Shown: positions 17,701 to 24,135 of the stretch, piece by piece
Layout: every line of letters begins with the position of its first letter
Position numbering within the stretch: position 1 is the first letter of the stretch
NCBI GenBank assembly: GCA_965275915.1
Contig: CBDHYI010000008.1
Coordinates: 248,001 to 312,000 of the forward strand
Length of the DNA stretch: 64,000 bases
Direction of reading: 5' to 3'
DNA from: JBDWFY01 sp965275915
Lineage (GTDB): Bacteria > Pseudomonadota > Alphaproteobacteria > Rhizobiales > Stappiaceae
Notes under the pieces: model-generated
What the model was told of the DNA's origin: nothing
The model's input: only the letters and a program-made list of their open reading frames with translations
Database searches by the model: none
Position numbers and translations under genes: made by a program

Positions 17701-18351
17701 TGAAAGATAGGCGTCGACAACCGTTGTGTCGCCGCGGCCGACAAGTTTCATCAGCGGCGAAATCTCGTGACTGACGGATATTTGCGGGAATCCGACGTCT
17801 CCGGCGATCTCCGCAATCATGCGCTCATGCGCCGGATATGAATATGCATGCATGAAACAGATAGCGAGCGAACGAATACCGGCCTTGTAAAATGCAAGAA
17901 GAGTGTCCCGGACGGCATCGCCATCCGGTGCCTCTTCAACGGTGCCGTCGGCCCGGACGCGCTCATTGACCTCGCTGACACGCTCGTAAAGCAGCTCCGG
18001 TTTGATGATTTCTTTGGCGAAAATCTCAGGGCGGGCCTGATAGCCGATCTTGAGCGCGTCGCGGAACCCTTTTGTAATGAGCAGTGCGGTTCTGTCGCCT
18101 TTGCGCTCCAGAAGAGCGTTCGTTGCGACGGTCGTACCCATCTTGACATTGGCAATCTGCGAAGCTGGGATCGGCGAGGCGTGTGCCACATCCATCAAAT
18201 CCCGGATGCCCTGGATCGCTGCGTCCTTATAGGCCCCCGGGTTTTCTGAAAGAAGTTTGTGGGCCGTGAGCGTTCCGTCCGGCTTGCGCGCGACGATGTC
18301 GGTAAAGGTGCCGCCGCGATCAATCCAGAAATCCCATTTGCCGTCCGACAT
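14752..18351 (-). CDS. 5-oxoprolinase/hydantoinase A+B fusion (ATP-dependent)
   Basis: The 1199-residue protein joins two halves that are separate HyuA and HyuB genes in many bacteria. The N-terminal HyuA half (about 1-690) opens WDFWIDRGGTFTDIVARKPD and has FDMGGTSTDVSHY and TCFGGAGGQHACAVADSLG, the ATP-binding motifs of the actin-like fold. The C-terminal HyuB half (about 705-1195) has VFEANGALVANAPHMPVHLG, FWTASRGHHADVGG and GGKGRWHAGDGTQR. Full-length fusions of this size hydrolyse 5-oxoproline to glutamate with ATP; related enzymes act on hydantoins or N-methylhydantoin, so the substrate is not certain. The start has a GAGAGG site. A divergent winged-helix regulator lies beyond a 271-bp inverted-repeat element and may control it. 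Confidence 0.9.
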   Translation of the reverse strand: MSDGKWDFWIDRGGTFTDIVARKPDGTLTAHKLLSENPGAYKDAAIQGIRDLMDVAHASPIPASQIANVKMGTTVATNALLERKGDRTALLITKGFRDALKIGYQARPEIFAKEIIKPELLYERVSEVNERVRADGTVEEAPDGDAVRDTLLAFYKAGIRSLAICFMHAYSYPAHERMIAEIAGDVGFPQISVSHEISPLMKLVGRGDTTVVDAYLSPILRRYVEQVAEELDLENSRCRLMFMQSSGGLTAADLFQGKDAILSGPAGGVVGAVETSAMAGFEKVIGFDMGGTSTDVSHYEGHYERAFETEVAGVRMRAPMMRIHTVAAGGGSILHFESGRFQVGPDSAGANPGPCCYRRGGPLAVTDANVMTGKLLPEQFPKIFGPNQDQPLDADAVRSEFAALAETIGDGRSPEEVADGFLKIAVENMANAIKKISVQRGYDVTDYTLTCFGGAGGQHACAVADSLGMETVLIHPFSGILSAYGMGLADIRASRQMAVGRPFAAGELSEIDTLRQRLQIQTADELQRQGIGASETDHFARAHMRYEGTDTPLPISLADHDTMKENFERSHKKQFGFVFEDKPIVIEALEVESVGGGARIAEPDAELSRQRLEANRTSQIYSDGTWHDAGIHLRKDFAPGHRIDGPALIVEPHQTIVVEHGWQGEITAKNHVVLTRAVPLTRSQAIGTTADPVMLEVFNNLFMSIAEQMGVTLQNTAYSVNIKERLDFSCAVFEANGALVANAPHMPVHLGSMDRSVETIIKLNQGRVSDGDVFALNAPYNGGTHLPDITVVTPVFDDNGEEILFWTASRGHHADVGGTAPGSMTPRATTVDEEGVLIDNFKIVDKGRFCEAELIRVLTDHPHPARNAHQNVADLKAQIAANEKGVQELRKMVDHFGLDVVQAYMGHVQDNAAESVARVIDALKDSEFTYRTDQDSIIKVKISVDRDKRQATVDFTGTSPARDNNFNAPEPVTRAAVLYCFRVMVEGDIPMNAGCLRPINIVVPEGSMLKPSYPRAVVAGNVETSQHVTNALFGALDAMANSQGSMNNLTFGNDTYQYYETLCSGSPAGPGFNGTDGVHVHMTNSRLTDPEILESRYPVLLEDFHIRADSGGKGRWHAGDGTQRTIRFLEEMDCAILSSHRKIHPHGLNGGEDGQLGRTLVRRADGSVEELEGCDQTVLKAGEAVTVITPTAGGYGKAS

Positions 18352-18384
18352 GGTTCGCCTCTCACCAATTCTGTCACAGTCGCC

Positions 18385-18655
18385 TTAGGCTCAGGACCCA
18401 TTGATTTCATCCATTCTGCGAAAGCAGATTTTGTTTTTGACAAGGCGGAAAGGCGCAGGAAACCATCCGGTTTTCAAGTCTTTCCAACGCAGTCAGGAAT
18501 AAAATATGCCTCGCCCTTCGGGTTTTGAAAGAAGTGTTCACCTGAAGGGAACCAGGACTCGCAAAGGTATCCAACCTTCGCTTCTCCCTGGTTCTCTCCA
18601 GTCGAATACTTCTTTCCAAACAGAATTGCATGAAATTAATAGGTCCTGAGCCTAA
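18385..18655. repeat. 271-bp element with terminal inverted repeats (MITE-like)
   Basis: The left end reads TTAGGCTCAGGACCCATT and the right end, on the other strand, TTAGGCTCAGGACCTATT. The two termini match over about 34 bp (18385-18418 against 18621-18655) with three mismatches and one gap. Inside lies a second inverted pair of 30 bp (18527-18556 and 18587-18616) with 25 matches, so the whole unit can fold as a long hairpin. It has no transposase frame. A partial copy lies at 22370-22432. It fills most of the promoter region between the hydantoinase gene and the divergent regulator. I see no clear target-site duplication. Confidence 0.8.
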
Positions 18656-18823
18656 ACTGCCCGGTAATTTTTCATTCGTCAACATTTTATCGATAAATTA
18701 TAGATAAAATATATTTATACCGCGTGCGTTTTGTCGTATTGTATGTCTGTTGGCCGCAGTGGACCGGCGAGTGCCGGCAATCGGTCGTAACATGGAAAGC
18801 TGTAATCCGGGCAGGCAGGTGTG

Positions 18824-19372
18824 ATGAAAAATACAGAAAAAAAACAAGATCAGACTGAGAACGCACCAACGATTGGCCCGATCGTTTCAGCGGCCCATCT
18901 TGCCAGCGGCGCCCTGCCGGCGCTGTCGGAAATGGAGTTCGCCATCACGATGATGGTCAATGCCTACCATCGCTGGATGGTCCGCGGCATGGCCGCTGCG
19001 GGGATTGACGGGATGTCGCCGCTCGACGTTCAGATCCTGCACCTCGTCAATCATCGGGGGCGCCAGAAATCACTGGCTGATCTCTGCCTGCTGCTGAATA
19101 TCGAAGACACGCACACAGTGACATATGCGTTGAGGAAACTGGAGAAAGCGGGGCTGTTGACATCGGGCCGGCGCGGCAAGGAAAAGACAGCGCAGATTAC
19201 GAAGGCGGGCGAAAAAGCGTGTCTGGATTACCGTCAAATTCGCGAAGAACTTCTGGTCGCCGCCCTGCGGCAACTGGGACTGGATGAGGCTGACGTGTCA
19301 CGGCTGTCGGCGGTGGTCAGGACACTCTCCGGCCAATATGATCAGGCCGCACGCTCAGCGGCGGCATTGTGA
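18824..19372 (+). CDS. MarR-type winged-helix regulator
   Basis: The protein has 182 residues from the ATG at 18824 (a GTG one codon earlier is possible). After a polar N-terminal tail, residues about 45-150 form a MarR-like winged helix: MSPLDVQILHLVNHRGRQKS, then the recognition region IEDTHTVTYALRKLEKAGLL and the wing TSGRRGKEKTAQITKAG. The family represses by dimer binding and is released by small ligands. It is divergent from the 5-oxoprolinase/hydantoinase gene across a 472-bp region, which suggests that it regulates that gene and itself. The ligand is unknown. Confidence 0.82.
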   Translation: MKNTEKKQDQTENAPTIGPIVSAAHLASGALPALSEMEFAITMMVNAYHRWMVRGMAAAGIDGMSPLDVQILHLVNHRGRQKSLADLCLLLNIEDTHTVTYALRKLEKAGLLTSGRRGKEKTAQITKAGEKACLDYRQIREELLVAALRQLGLDEADVSRLSAVVRTLSGQYDQAARSAAAL

Positions 19373-19402
19373 TCTTCGTTGTCTGGATTGATTGTTCGGT
19401 AG

Positions 19403-19446
19403 CGGTTCAATCGGATACAGGAATTTACGGTTTTCCGATTGAACCG
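19403..19446. repeat. Perfect 13-bp inverted repeat (hairpin)
   Basis: CGGTTCAATCGGA and its exact complement TCCGATTGAACCG are separated by 18 bases, 30 bp past the stop of the regulator gene. The stem is long enough for a terminator hairpin, but neither strand has a T run after it. It could stabilise the mRNA end or be a small repeat unit. Confidence 0.6.
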
Positions 19447-19517
19447 AGTGTGCTTGGAGATCCGCGCGGGAGTAAGGCCTCAATCCCGCCTGGGGATTTC
19501 TGCGCGGACATCGATCC

Positions 19518-19724
19518 TTATGCGGTCGCCAGCTCGGTAAACCGTTTATGCCGCTGGCCGTTAAATTCTACATCACCCCAAAAAATCCGTTCCGGCTGGG
19601 CATGAACGCCGGGTTCACCGTCATTGTGAACATAAAGAATGAGATTATCGCCCGTATCGGTTTGCACCGCTTTGCCTAATACCCGGACCACTGCGCCGTT
19701 ATATTGCTTGTACAGTTCGGCCAT
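19518..19724 (-). CDS. Small conserved-looking protein of 68 residues, possibly DUF1653-like
   Basis: The 68-residue frame opens MAELYKQYNGAVVRVLGKAV and contains DNLILYVHND, then HAQPERIFWGDVEFNG. The order of elements (a YKxYNG start, a beta strand ending in Tyr plus acidic residues, then a Pro-containing RIF segment) recalls the DUF1653 small beta proteins, but I cannot confirm this by eye. There is no signal or membrane segment. It converges with the regulator gene at 18824-19372. Confidence 0.5.
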   Translation of the reverse strand: MAELYKQYNGAVVRVLGKAVQTDTGDNLILYVHNDGEPGVHAQPERIFWGDVEFNGQRHKRFTELATA

Positions 19725-20185
19725 CTGATCGCTACTCCTGCGTATGACTTTTTTGATCTTGGCGTAATCCAGGTATCCTGATTTTCCCCCACACCCGGTG
19801 CCGCTTTTTTATTTTCGGTGGCCCCGGAATCACCGACCAAGGTTGCCGTCGACCACTGTGAATCAAGCATAAGAGAGAATGTGGCAAATACATGGATAGA
19901 GTGATGGTCAAGCGGCTCAAAAACTGCAAGCCAGCGAAGTATCCAAAGTAAAGAACGAAAAGTTTTTTACGACAGGTAAGCAGACCGGTCAGGGTCCCGC
20001 TGGTGTATCTATCTGGAGAATTTAGGAAACTGGAGGCTGACACGGACGGTCGTGTTCCTTCGGCGCCCTGTCCCGCTCGGAAAACGGTTCGTTTCGCGTC
20101 ATCCACAGCCCGCCGGTCATGATGTGAACAAACTGGTTTTTCATAAGGAAGTCAGATTTCAGAACAGTCATATTCGGAGTGCCTG
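19725..20185. other. Gap without a recognised gene (461 bp)
   Basis: This stretch lies between two divergent genes, the 68-residue minus-strand gene and the META-domain gene. Both promoters must fall here. I found no frame with a convincing ribosome site on either strand, no long inverted repeat and no RNA gene. Confidence 0.5.
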
Positions 20186-20611
20186 ATGTTCCCCTGGAAA
20201 GGACTTCTGGCGGCGGTGGCTATTGGTGGTGTGGCACTTTTGGCTTCGCAGGCCGGCGGAAAAGATGTTTCAAGCAAATTGATCGGCAATTGGACGGTCC
20301 TGGATGAGACAGGTGCGCCGATTTTCGAAACGGGATCCGAGCCGACATTGTCATTTCAGCCCGGTCAGCGCTTCGTGGGATTCAGTGGCTGCAACAGGAT
20401 GATGGGCTCCTGGTCGGTGAGCAGTGACGTCCTGTCAATTTCCCATCTGCCGACGACCCGTATGGCGTGCGATGCCGGTGCTGTTGCGCTCGAGGAACGT
20501 GTTGGCGAATCGCTCACCGCCGTTCAGGGATTTTCCGTGATCCAGGACGGGCTGCAGTTGCGGGACTCATCCGGCACTGTTCTTCTGGTCTTGAAAAAGA
20601 ACGTGTCCTGA
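20186..20611 (+). CDS. META-domain (HslJ-like) exported protein
   Basis: The 141-residue protein has an N-terminal hydrophobic segment (LLAAVAIGGVALLASQAGG) that acts as signal peptide or anchor, followed by a single META/HslJ domain. LIGNWTVLDETGAP opens the domain and FVGFSGCNRMMGSW is the conserved GCN segment. TTRMACDAGA and the helix EERVGESLTAV follow, and it ends LRDSSGTVLLVLKK. Members are periplasmic or lipoprotein-like; HslJ of E. coli is linked to heat shock and novobiocin resistance, but no activity is known. There is no lipobox cysteine here. It appears to be a single-gene transcript. Confidence 0.82.
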   Translation: MFPWKGLLAAVAIGGVALLASQAGGKDVSSKLIGNWTVLDETGAPIFETGSEPTLSFQPGQRFVGFSGCNRMMGSWSVSSDVLSISHLPTTRMACDAGAVALEERVGESLTAVQGFSVIQDGLQLRDSSGTVLLVLKKNVS

Positions 20612-20890
20612 CGGCGTCCAATCAGGTCGGTCTCGGTCGATATATTTCTGATCGGGAACGGTCCTGGCGACTTCTGAACTGCGTGAGATGTTCCCGGTCC
20701 TTGTTTCGGCGCGTATCAATATCGGAAAAGTGCTTTGACTTTTACGGGAGACGGGGAGACGCTCTTGTGCTTCGCGCATGGCTTACGCCGCTTCCGCTTT
20801 CTGAGGTTTGGCGCGTCCTCAGAATCATTTATTGAGTGGATCGGGAAACTGGGAATTGCGATATCGCCCTGTTTTGGGCAAGGTTTTTCA

Positions 20891-21583
20891 ATGAGCATCT
20901 GGACAAATATCGGTGTGGCGCTTTCCGCCATCGGCACGAGTGGTGCGCAGTTGATCGACTGGCTGGGCGGCCTCGTGTCGCCGGTTGACGACGGGCGCAA
21001 GACGGTGGCTTTCACGGTCGCGATGATCGCGATTTCTGCAAAGATGGCGAAGGCGGACGGTGTTGTGACCGCCGATGAGATCATTGCGTTTCGTGAGATT
21101 TTCGATATTCCGCCCGGCGAAGAGCGCAATGTGTCCAGGCTGTATGATCTGGCCAAGCAGGATGTGGCCGGATACGAAACCTATGCCAGACGGGTGGCCG
21201 AACTTTTTCCCGAAGATGAGGATACCCTGATCGATATTCTGGACGGTCTGTTTCACATCGCCAAGGCCGATGGGGTCATCCACGAATCCGAGATGGCTTT
21301 TCTGTCGCGTGTTGCGGAGATATTCGACGTCAGCGCACGCTGTTTCAATCAGGTCAAAGCACGGCATGTCTCGGAAGGGTCCGATCCTTACCTGGTTCTT
21401 GGAATCGAACCGACCGCAAGCGATGATGAGGTCAAAAAGCAGTATCGGATACAGGTGGCCGAGACTCATCCGGATCGGATGATAGCCAGGGGCGTGCCGG
21501 AAGAGTTCGTTCGGATCGCACAGGACAGGCTGGTTGCGCTCAATCTCGCCTGGGAACAGATCTCCGCCGAGCGGCGCCTCTAA
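20891..21583 (+). CDS. TerB-domain plus J-domain protein (DjlA-like)
   Basis: The start at 20891 (AAGG nine bases upstream) gives 230 residues. Residues about 40-150 form a TerB-like helical domain with two related acidic loops, AKMAKADGVVTADEIIAF and FHIAKADGVIHESEMAFL. Residues about 160-228 form a J-domain: DPYLVLGIEPTASDDEVKKQ, then AETHPDRMIARG with the HPD tripeptide that stimulates DnaK ATPase. The architecture matches DjlA, but the N-terminal membrane anchor of E. coli DjlA is only weakly suggested here. The amidase gene follows after 28 bp and is probably co-transcribed. Confidence 0.85.
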   Translation: MSIWTNIGVALSAIGTSGAQLIDWLGGLVSPVDDGRKTVAFTVAMIAISAKMAKADGVVTADEIIAFREIFDIPPGEERNVSRLYDLAKQDVAGYETYARRVAELFPEDEDTLIDILDGLFHIAKADGVIHESEMAFLSRVAEIFDVSARCFNQVKARHVSEGSDPYLVLGIEPTASDDEVKKQYRIQVAETHPDRMIARGVPEEFVRIAQDRLVALNLAWEQISAERRL

Positions 21584-21611
21584 TCGTTACAGGGACCGGG
21601 TGAACTCCGAC

Positions 21612-22373
21612 ATGACATTTGCCCCGGACAGCGAGATCTGTGACGAGATCCGCCCTTCGCCGAACTTCGGTGTCCGCGCTGAAGGCGTGCCGCTGGATAT
21701 GCTGATTCTGCACTACACCGGCATGCCGGACGGCGAAGCTGCGCTCAAGTGGTTGTGCAGCGAAAGGAGCCAGGTTTCCTGTCATTACTTTGTTTTTGAA
21801 GACGGCCGGACCGTCCAGCTTGTCCGGGAGGAGGCAAGGGCATGGCATGCCGGCGCCTCATTCTGGAGGGGGAAACAGGACGTCAACTCCCGTTCGATCG
21901 GCATTGAGATTGACAATCCGGGCCACGAACACGGTTATCGTCCGTTCCCCGACGTGCAGATCGCGTCTGTCATTGCGCTTTGCAGGGACATCTGCAAACG
22001 ACGCGACATTGTTCCTGAAAACGTTCTGGCGCATTCGGATGTCGCGCCTGAACGAAAGGAAGATCCGGGAGAATTTTTTCCATGGGACCGGCTGGCTGCG
22101 GAGGGTATTGGCCTTTGGCTTCCCCCTGTCGGCATTACGGGCGGTCGTTTTCTGCAGGAAGGGGACCGGGGTCAACCGGTCGAGGCACTGCAATCGATGC
22201 TTGGCCTATATGGGTTTGATCTTGCTGTAACGGGCGCGTTCGATGCCCGGACGGCCCTCTGCGTTAAGGCGTTTCAGCGTCACTTCAGACCGGCGCAGGT
22301 GGATGGAATAGCCGACATGTCAACCATTACCGGGCTGCATCAGGTGCTGAAATCGCGTTCCGAGTTGGGTTAG
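21612..22373 (+). CDS. N-acetylmuramoyl-L-alanine amidase (AmiD-like)
   Basis: The 253-residue protein cleaves the bond between muramic acid and L-alanine in peptidoglycan or its fragments. Amidase_2 domain (about 15-165): LDMLILHYTGMPDGEAAL holds the first zinc His, ARAWHAGASFWRG a second conserved His, and VLAHSDVAPERKEDPG the last His and Asp. A C-terminal peptidoglycan-binding domain (about 185-248) contains GDRGQPVEALQSMLGLYGFD and KAFQRHFRP. No signal peptide is visible, so it may act on recycled muropeptides in the cytoplasm, or the true start may differ. Its TAG stop lies at the very edge of a repeat copy (22370-22432). Confidence 0.9.
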   Translation: MTFAPDSEICDEIRPSPNFGVRAEGVPLDMLILHYTGMPDGEAALKWLCSERSQVSCHYFVFEDGRTVQLVREEARAWHAGASFWRGKQDVNSRSIGIEIDNPGHEHGYRPFPDVQIASVIALCRDICKRRDIVPENVLAHSDVAPERKEDPGEFFPWDRLAAEGIGLWLPPVGITGGRFLQEGDRGQPVEALQSMLGLYGFDLAVTGAFDARTALCVKAFQRHFRPAQVDGIADMSTITGLHQVLKSRSELG

Positions 22374-22432
22374 AGTATGGACCCATTCATTTCATCCATT
22401 CTGCGATAGCGGATTTGTTTCTGACAAAGCGG
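22370..22432. repeat. Partial copy of the 18385-18655 element
   Basis: From GGACCC at 22379 to GCGG at 22432 the sequence aligns with 18394-18448 with five mismatches and one gap. The preceding TTAGAGTAT resembles the terminal TTAGGCTCA of the full element. No matching right end is found downstream, so this is a truncated left end. Its first four bases TTAG include the stop codon of the amidase gene. Confidence 0.7.
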
Positions 22433-22745
22433 GCAGATGCGTTGGCGGGTTGCCTACGAACTGATCCACCCTCCATCGGTGTATCGCGCTGAAGGAGGGG
22501 CAATATAAGCGAATTCGAATATGCTGCATCGCAACATTCGATTGCCTTTATTATGCCGTTTTTTAGGCGAAAAAGTGCCATAATGCCTCGTTTTCGCTAA
22601 AAGTTACGCCAAAAATCCCGTAAAAAGTGCATTGCCACAATAAAACAATCGAGTATTTTGTAATATTTCGTGATCGCAGGTGCACAATTTTGCCGAATCC
22701 GTACCCGATACCGCCGGGCAAAATCAATCATCACAAGGCAATTGC
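22433..22745. other. Gap with a hairpin, upstream of the lytic transglycosylase gene
   Basis: No gene is supported in these 313 bases. The main feature is an AT-rich inverted repeat: TTTTAGGCGAAAA (22561-22573) against TTTTCGCTAAAA (22591-22602), one extra base in the left arm. A weaker CCCTCC/GGAGGG pair lies further left. The promoter of the gene at 22746 should be in the right half. Confidence 0.45.
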
Positions 22746-23276
22746 ATGATCCGCATATCCTCGAAACTGGTGGCAGCCAGTCTGTTCGCAATAATAAGTT
22801 CTGCCCAGCCGGTGCTGTCTGAAGATGACGAATTGAGAAAGCCGGCAAGTAAAAAGCAGACGGAACGTCTCTCCAAAACCAAGACCAAAGCAGGAGCCGG
22901 GGAGACACTTCAGAAACTCGTCAAAGAGACCGCCAAGAAACACGGTGTTCCGGTCGAACTGGCGCACGCTGTTGTCACGGTTGAGAGCAATTACAATCCG
23001 CGGTCCCGCGGCAGGGCTGGAGAAGTCGGCCTGATGCAGATCAAGCCGGCAACGGCGCGCGGCATGGGATATCGCGGCAGTACGCAGGCGCTTTACAAGC
23101 CGGAAACCAATCTTGAGTGGGGCATGAAATATCTTGCGGAAGCCCATCGGCGGGCCGGTGGCGACCTGTGCGGGACAATCCTTCGATACAATGCAGGCCA
23201 CTATGCCAAGCGCATGAATCCGGTGAGTGCCCGCTACTGTAAAAAGGTCAAGCGACTGATTGCCGGCGTCGCCTGA
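22746..23276 (+). CDS. Lytic transglycosylase, SLT domain
   Basis: The start at 22746 (AAGG upstream) gives 176 residues with a signal peptide (SSKLVAASLFAIISSAQPVL), so the enzyme acts in the periplasm. A lysine-rich linker precedes the SLT domain (about 60-165). AHAVVTVESNYNPRSRGRAG holds the catalytic Glu, GEVGLMQIKPATARGMGY is the family motif, and LRYNAGHYAKRM the Asn-Ala-Gly loop. It cuts the glycan strand, leaving 1,6-anhydromuramic ends. The single short domain resembles the minimal soluble transglycosylases of rhizobia. A terminator follows at 23334-23363. Confidence 0.9.
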   Translation: MIRISSKLVAASLFAIISSAQPVLSEDDELRKPASKKQTERLSKTKTKAGAGETLQKLVKETAKKHGVPVELAHAVVTVESNYNPRSRGRAGEVGLMQIKPATARGMGYRGSTQALYKPETNLEWGMKYLAEAHRRAGGDLCGTILRYNAGHYAKRMNPVSARYCKKVKRLIAGVA

Positions 23277-23333
23277 TCTCTTTTTTATCCGACTATCGAC
23301 TGTCAAAAGAGCGTTGGTCTTGTTCTTCCGGAT

Positions 23334-23363
23334 GCCCCGTTCGACAAGAGGGGCGCTTTTTTT
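23334..23363 (+). terminator. Intrinsic terminator after the lytic transglycosylase gene
   Basis: GCCCC (23334-23338) pairs with GGGGC (23350-23354) and is followed by GC and seven T residues, 57 bp past the stop codon. Confidence 0.75.
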
Positions 23364-23370
23364 GACTGCG

Positions 23371-24036
23371 TCAGGCAAATTTCTTCTGCGCCAGAGCCAG
23401 CGAGGGGGGAAGGGCGGTTCCCTCCGCCAGACGTCCGTCGTCAATCGGCTGGCCGATTGATTGCGTCACCGGCAGAACGCCGCCCCAGTAAGGCAGGTCG
23501 TAATCCTCGTCCTCATCGATCGGTTGCCCTTGCCGCATTTTGGCCGACGCGGATTGGATGTCGAGGGCGAGAACGCCGGTCGACTTGAATTCCTTCTCAT
23601 TCATCGGCCGCACTTCCTCCCACCGCCCGGGCAGCAGATGGTTGGTGATCGCGATCAGGGCCTGTTCCTTTTCGTCTTTGTCCGTGACGTGCCGGACAAG
23701 CCCATGCACCACGACCGAGCGATAGTTGGCTGAATGATGAAACGCGGAGCGGCCCACGACAAGGCCGTCAACATGCGTCACCGTCATACAGGCCGGTGTT
23801 TTTTCCTCCTGTTTTTTGATGATCCGGGTCGCCTTGGCACCGTGGATGTAAAGAGCATCGTCAATCCGGGCATAGGCCATCGGGATCACCATCGGCCGCC
23901 CGTCTACAACAAATCCCACATGCGCGATCAGTCCGGCGTCCAGAATGGGCAGGATCGTGTCGCGGTCATAACGTGCCCGGATGCTGTTGCGGACCTTTGA
24001 ATAGGGTTCGATCGAAAAGTTCGGTGCGTTCATCAT
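23371..24036 (-). CDS. Pyridoxamine 5'-phosphate oxidase-like flavin-binding protein
   Basis: The protein has 221 residues from the ATG at 24036 (a TTG six codons earlier is less likely). It is a split-barrel flavoprotein: VRNSIRARYDRDTILPIL, then AHVGFVVDGRPMVIPMAYAR and LYIHGAKATRII, which bind FMN in the family, and CMTVTHVDGLVVGRSAFHHS. True PdxH signatures are missing, so it belongs to the uncharacterised flavin-nucleotide-binding group. It is divergent from a MocR-type regulator gene with only 99 bp between the starts, a classic target arrangement. Confidence 0.85.
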   Translation of the reverse strand: MMNAPNFSIEPYSKVRNSIRARYDRDTILPILDAGLIAHVGFVVDGRPMVIPMAYARIDDALYIHGAKATRIIKKQEEKTPACMTVTHVDGLVVGRSAFHHSANYRSVVVHGLVRHVTDKDEKEQALIAITNHLLPGRWEEVRPMNEKEFKSTGVLALDIQSASAKMRQGQPIDEDEDYDLPYWGGVLPVTQSIGQPIDDGRLAEGTALPPSLALAQKKFA

Positions 24037-24135
24037 CAGTCTCTGAAATTCCAACTCAGGGGTATCTGTCTGAAACCGTATGGGTTAAGACTGGTTGGTT
24101 AGAAGATCAGCTTTTCATAAAATTGAGGAACCAGT

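Noticed and set aside
22387..22581. A 64-codon minus-strand frame between the amidase and transglycosylase genes
   Set aside because: Its C-terminal part is the translated repeat copy and the rest lacks protein-like character. GAGG before the ATG is too weak to support it.
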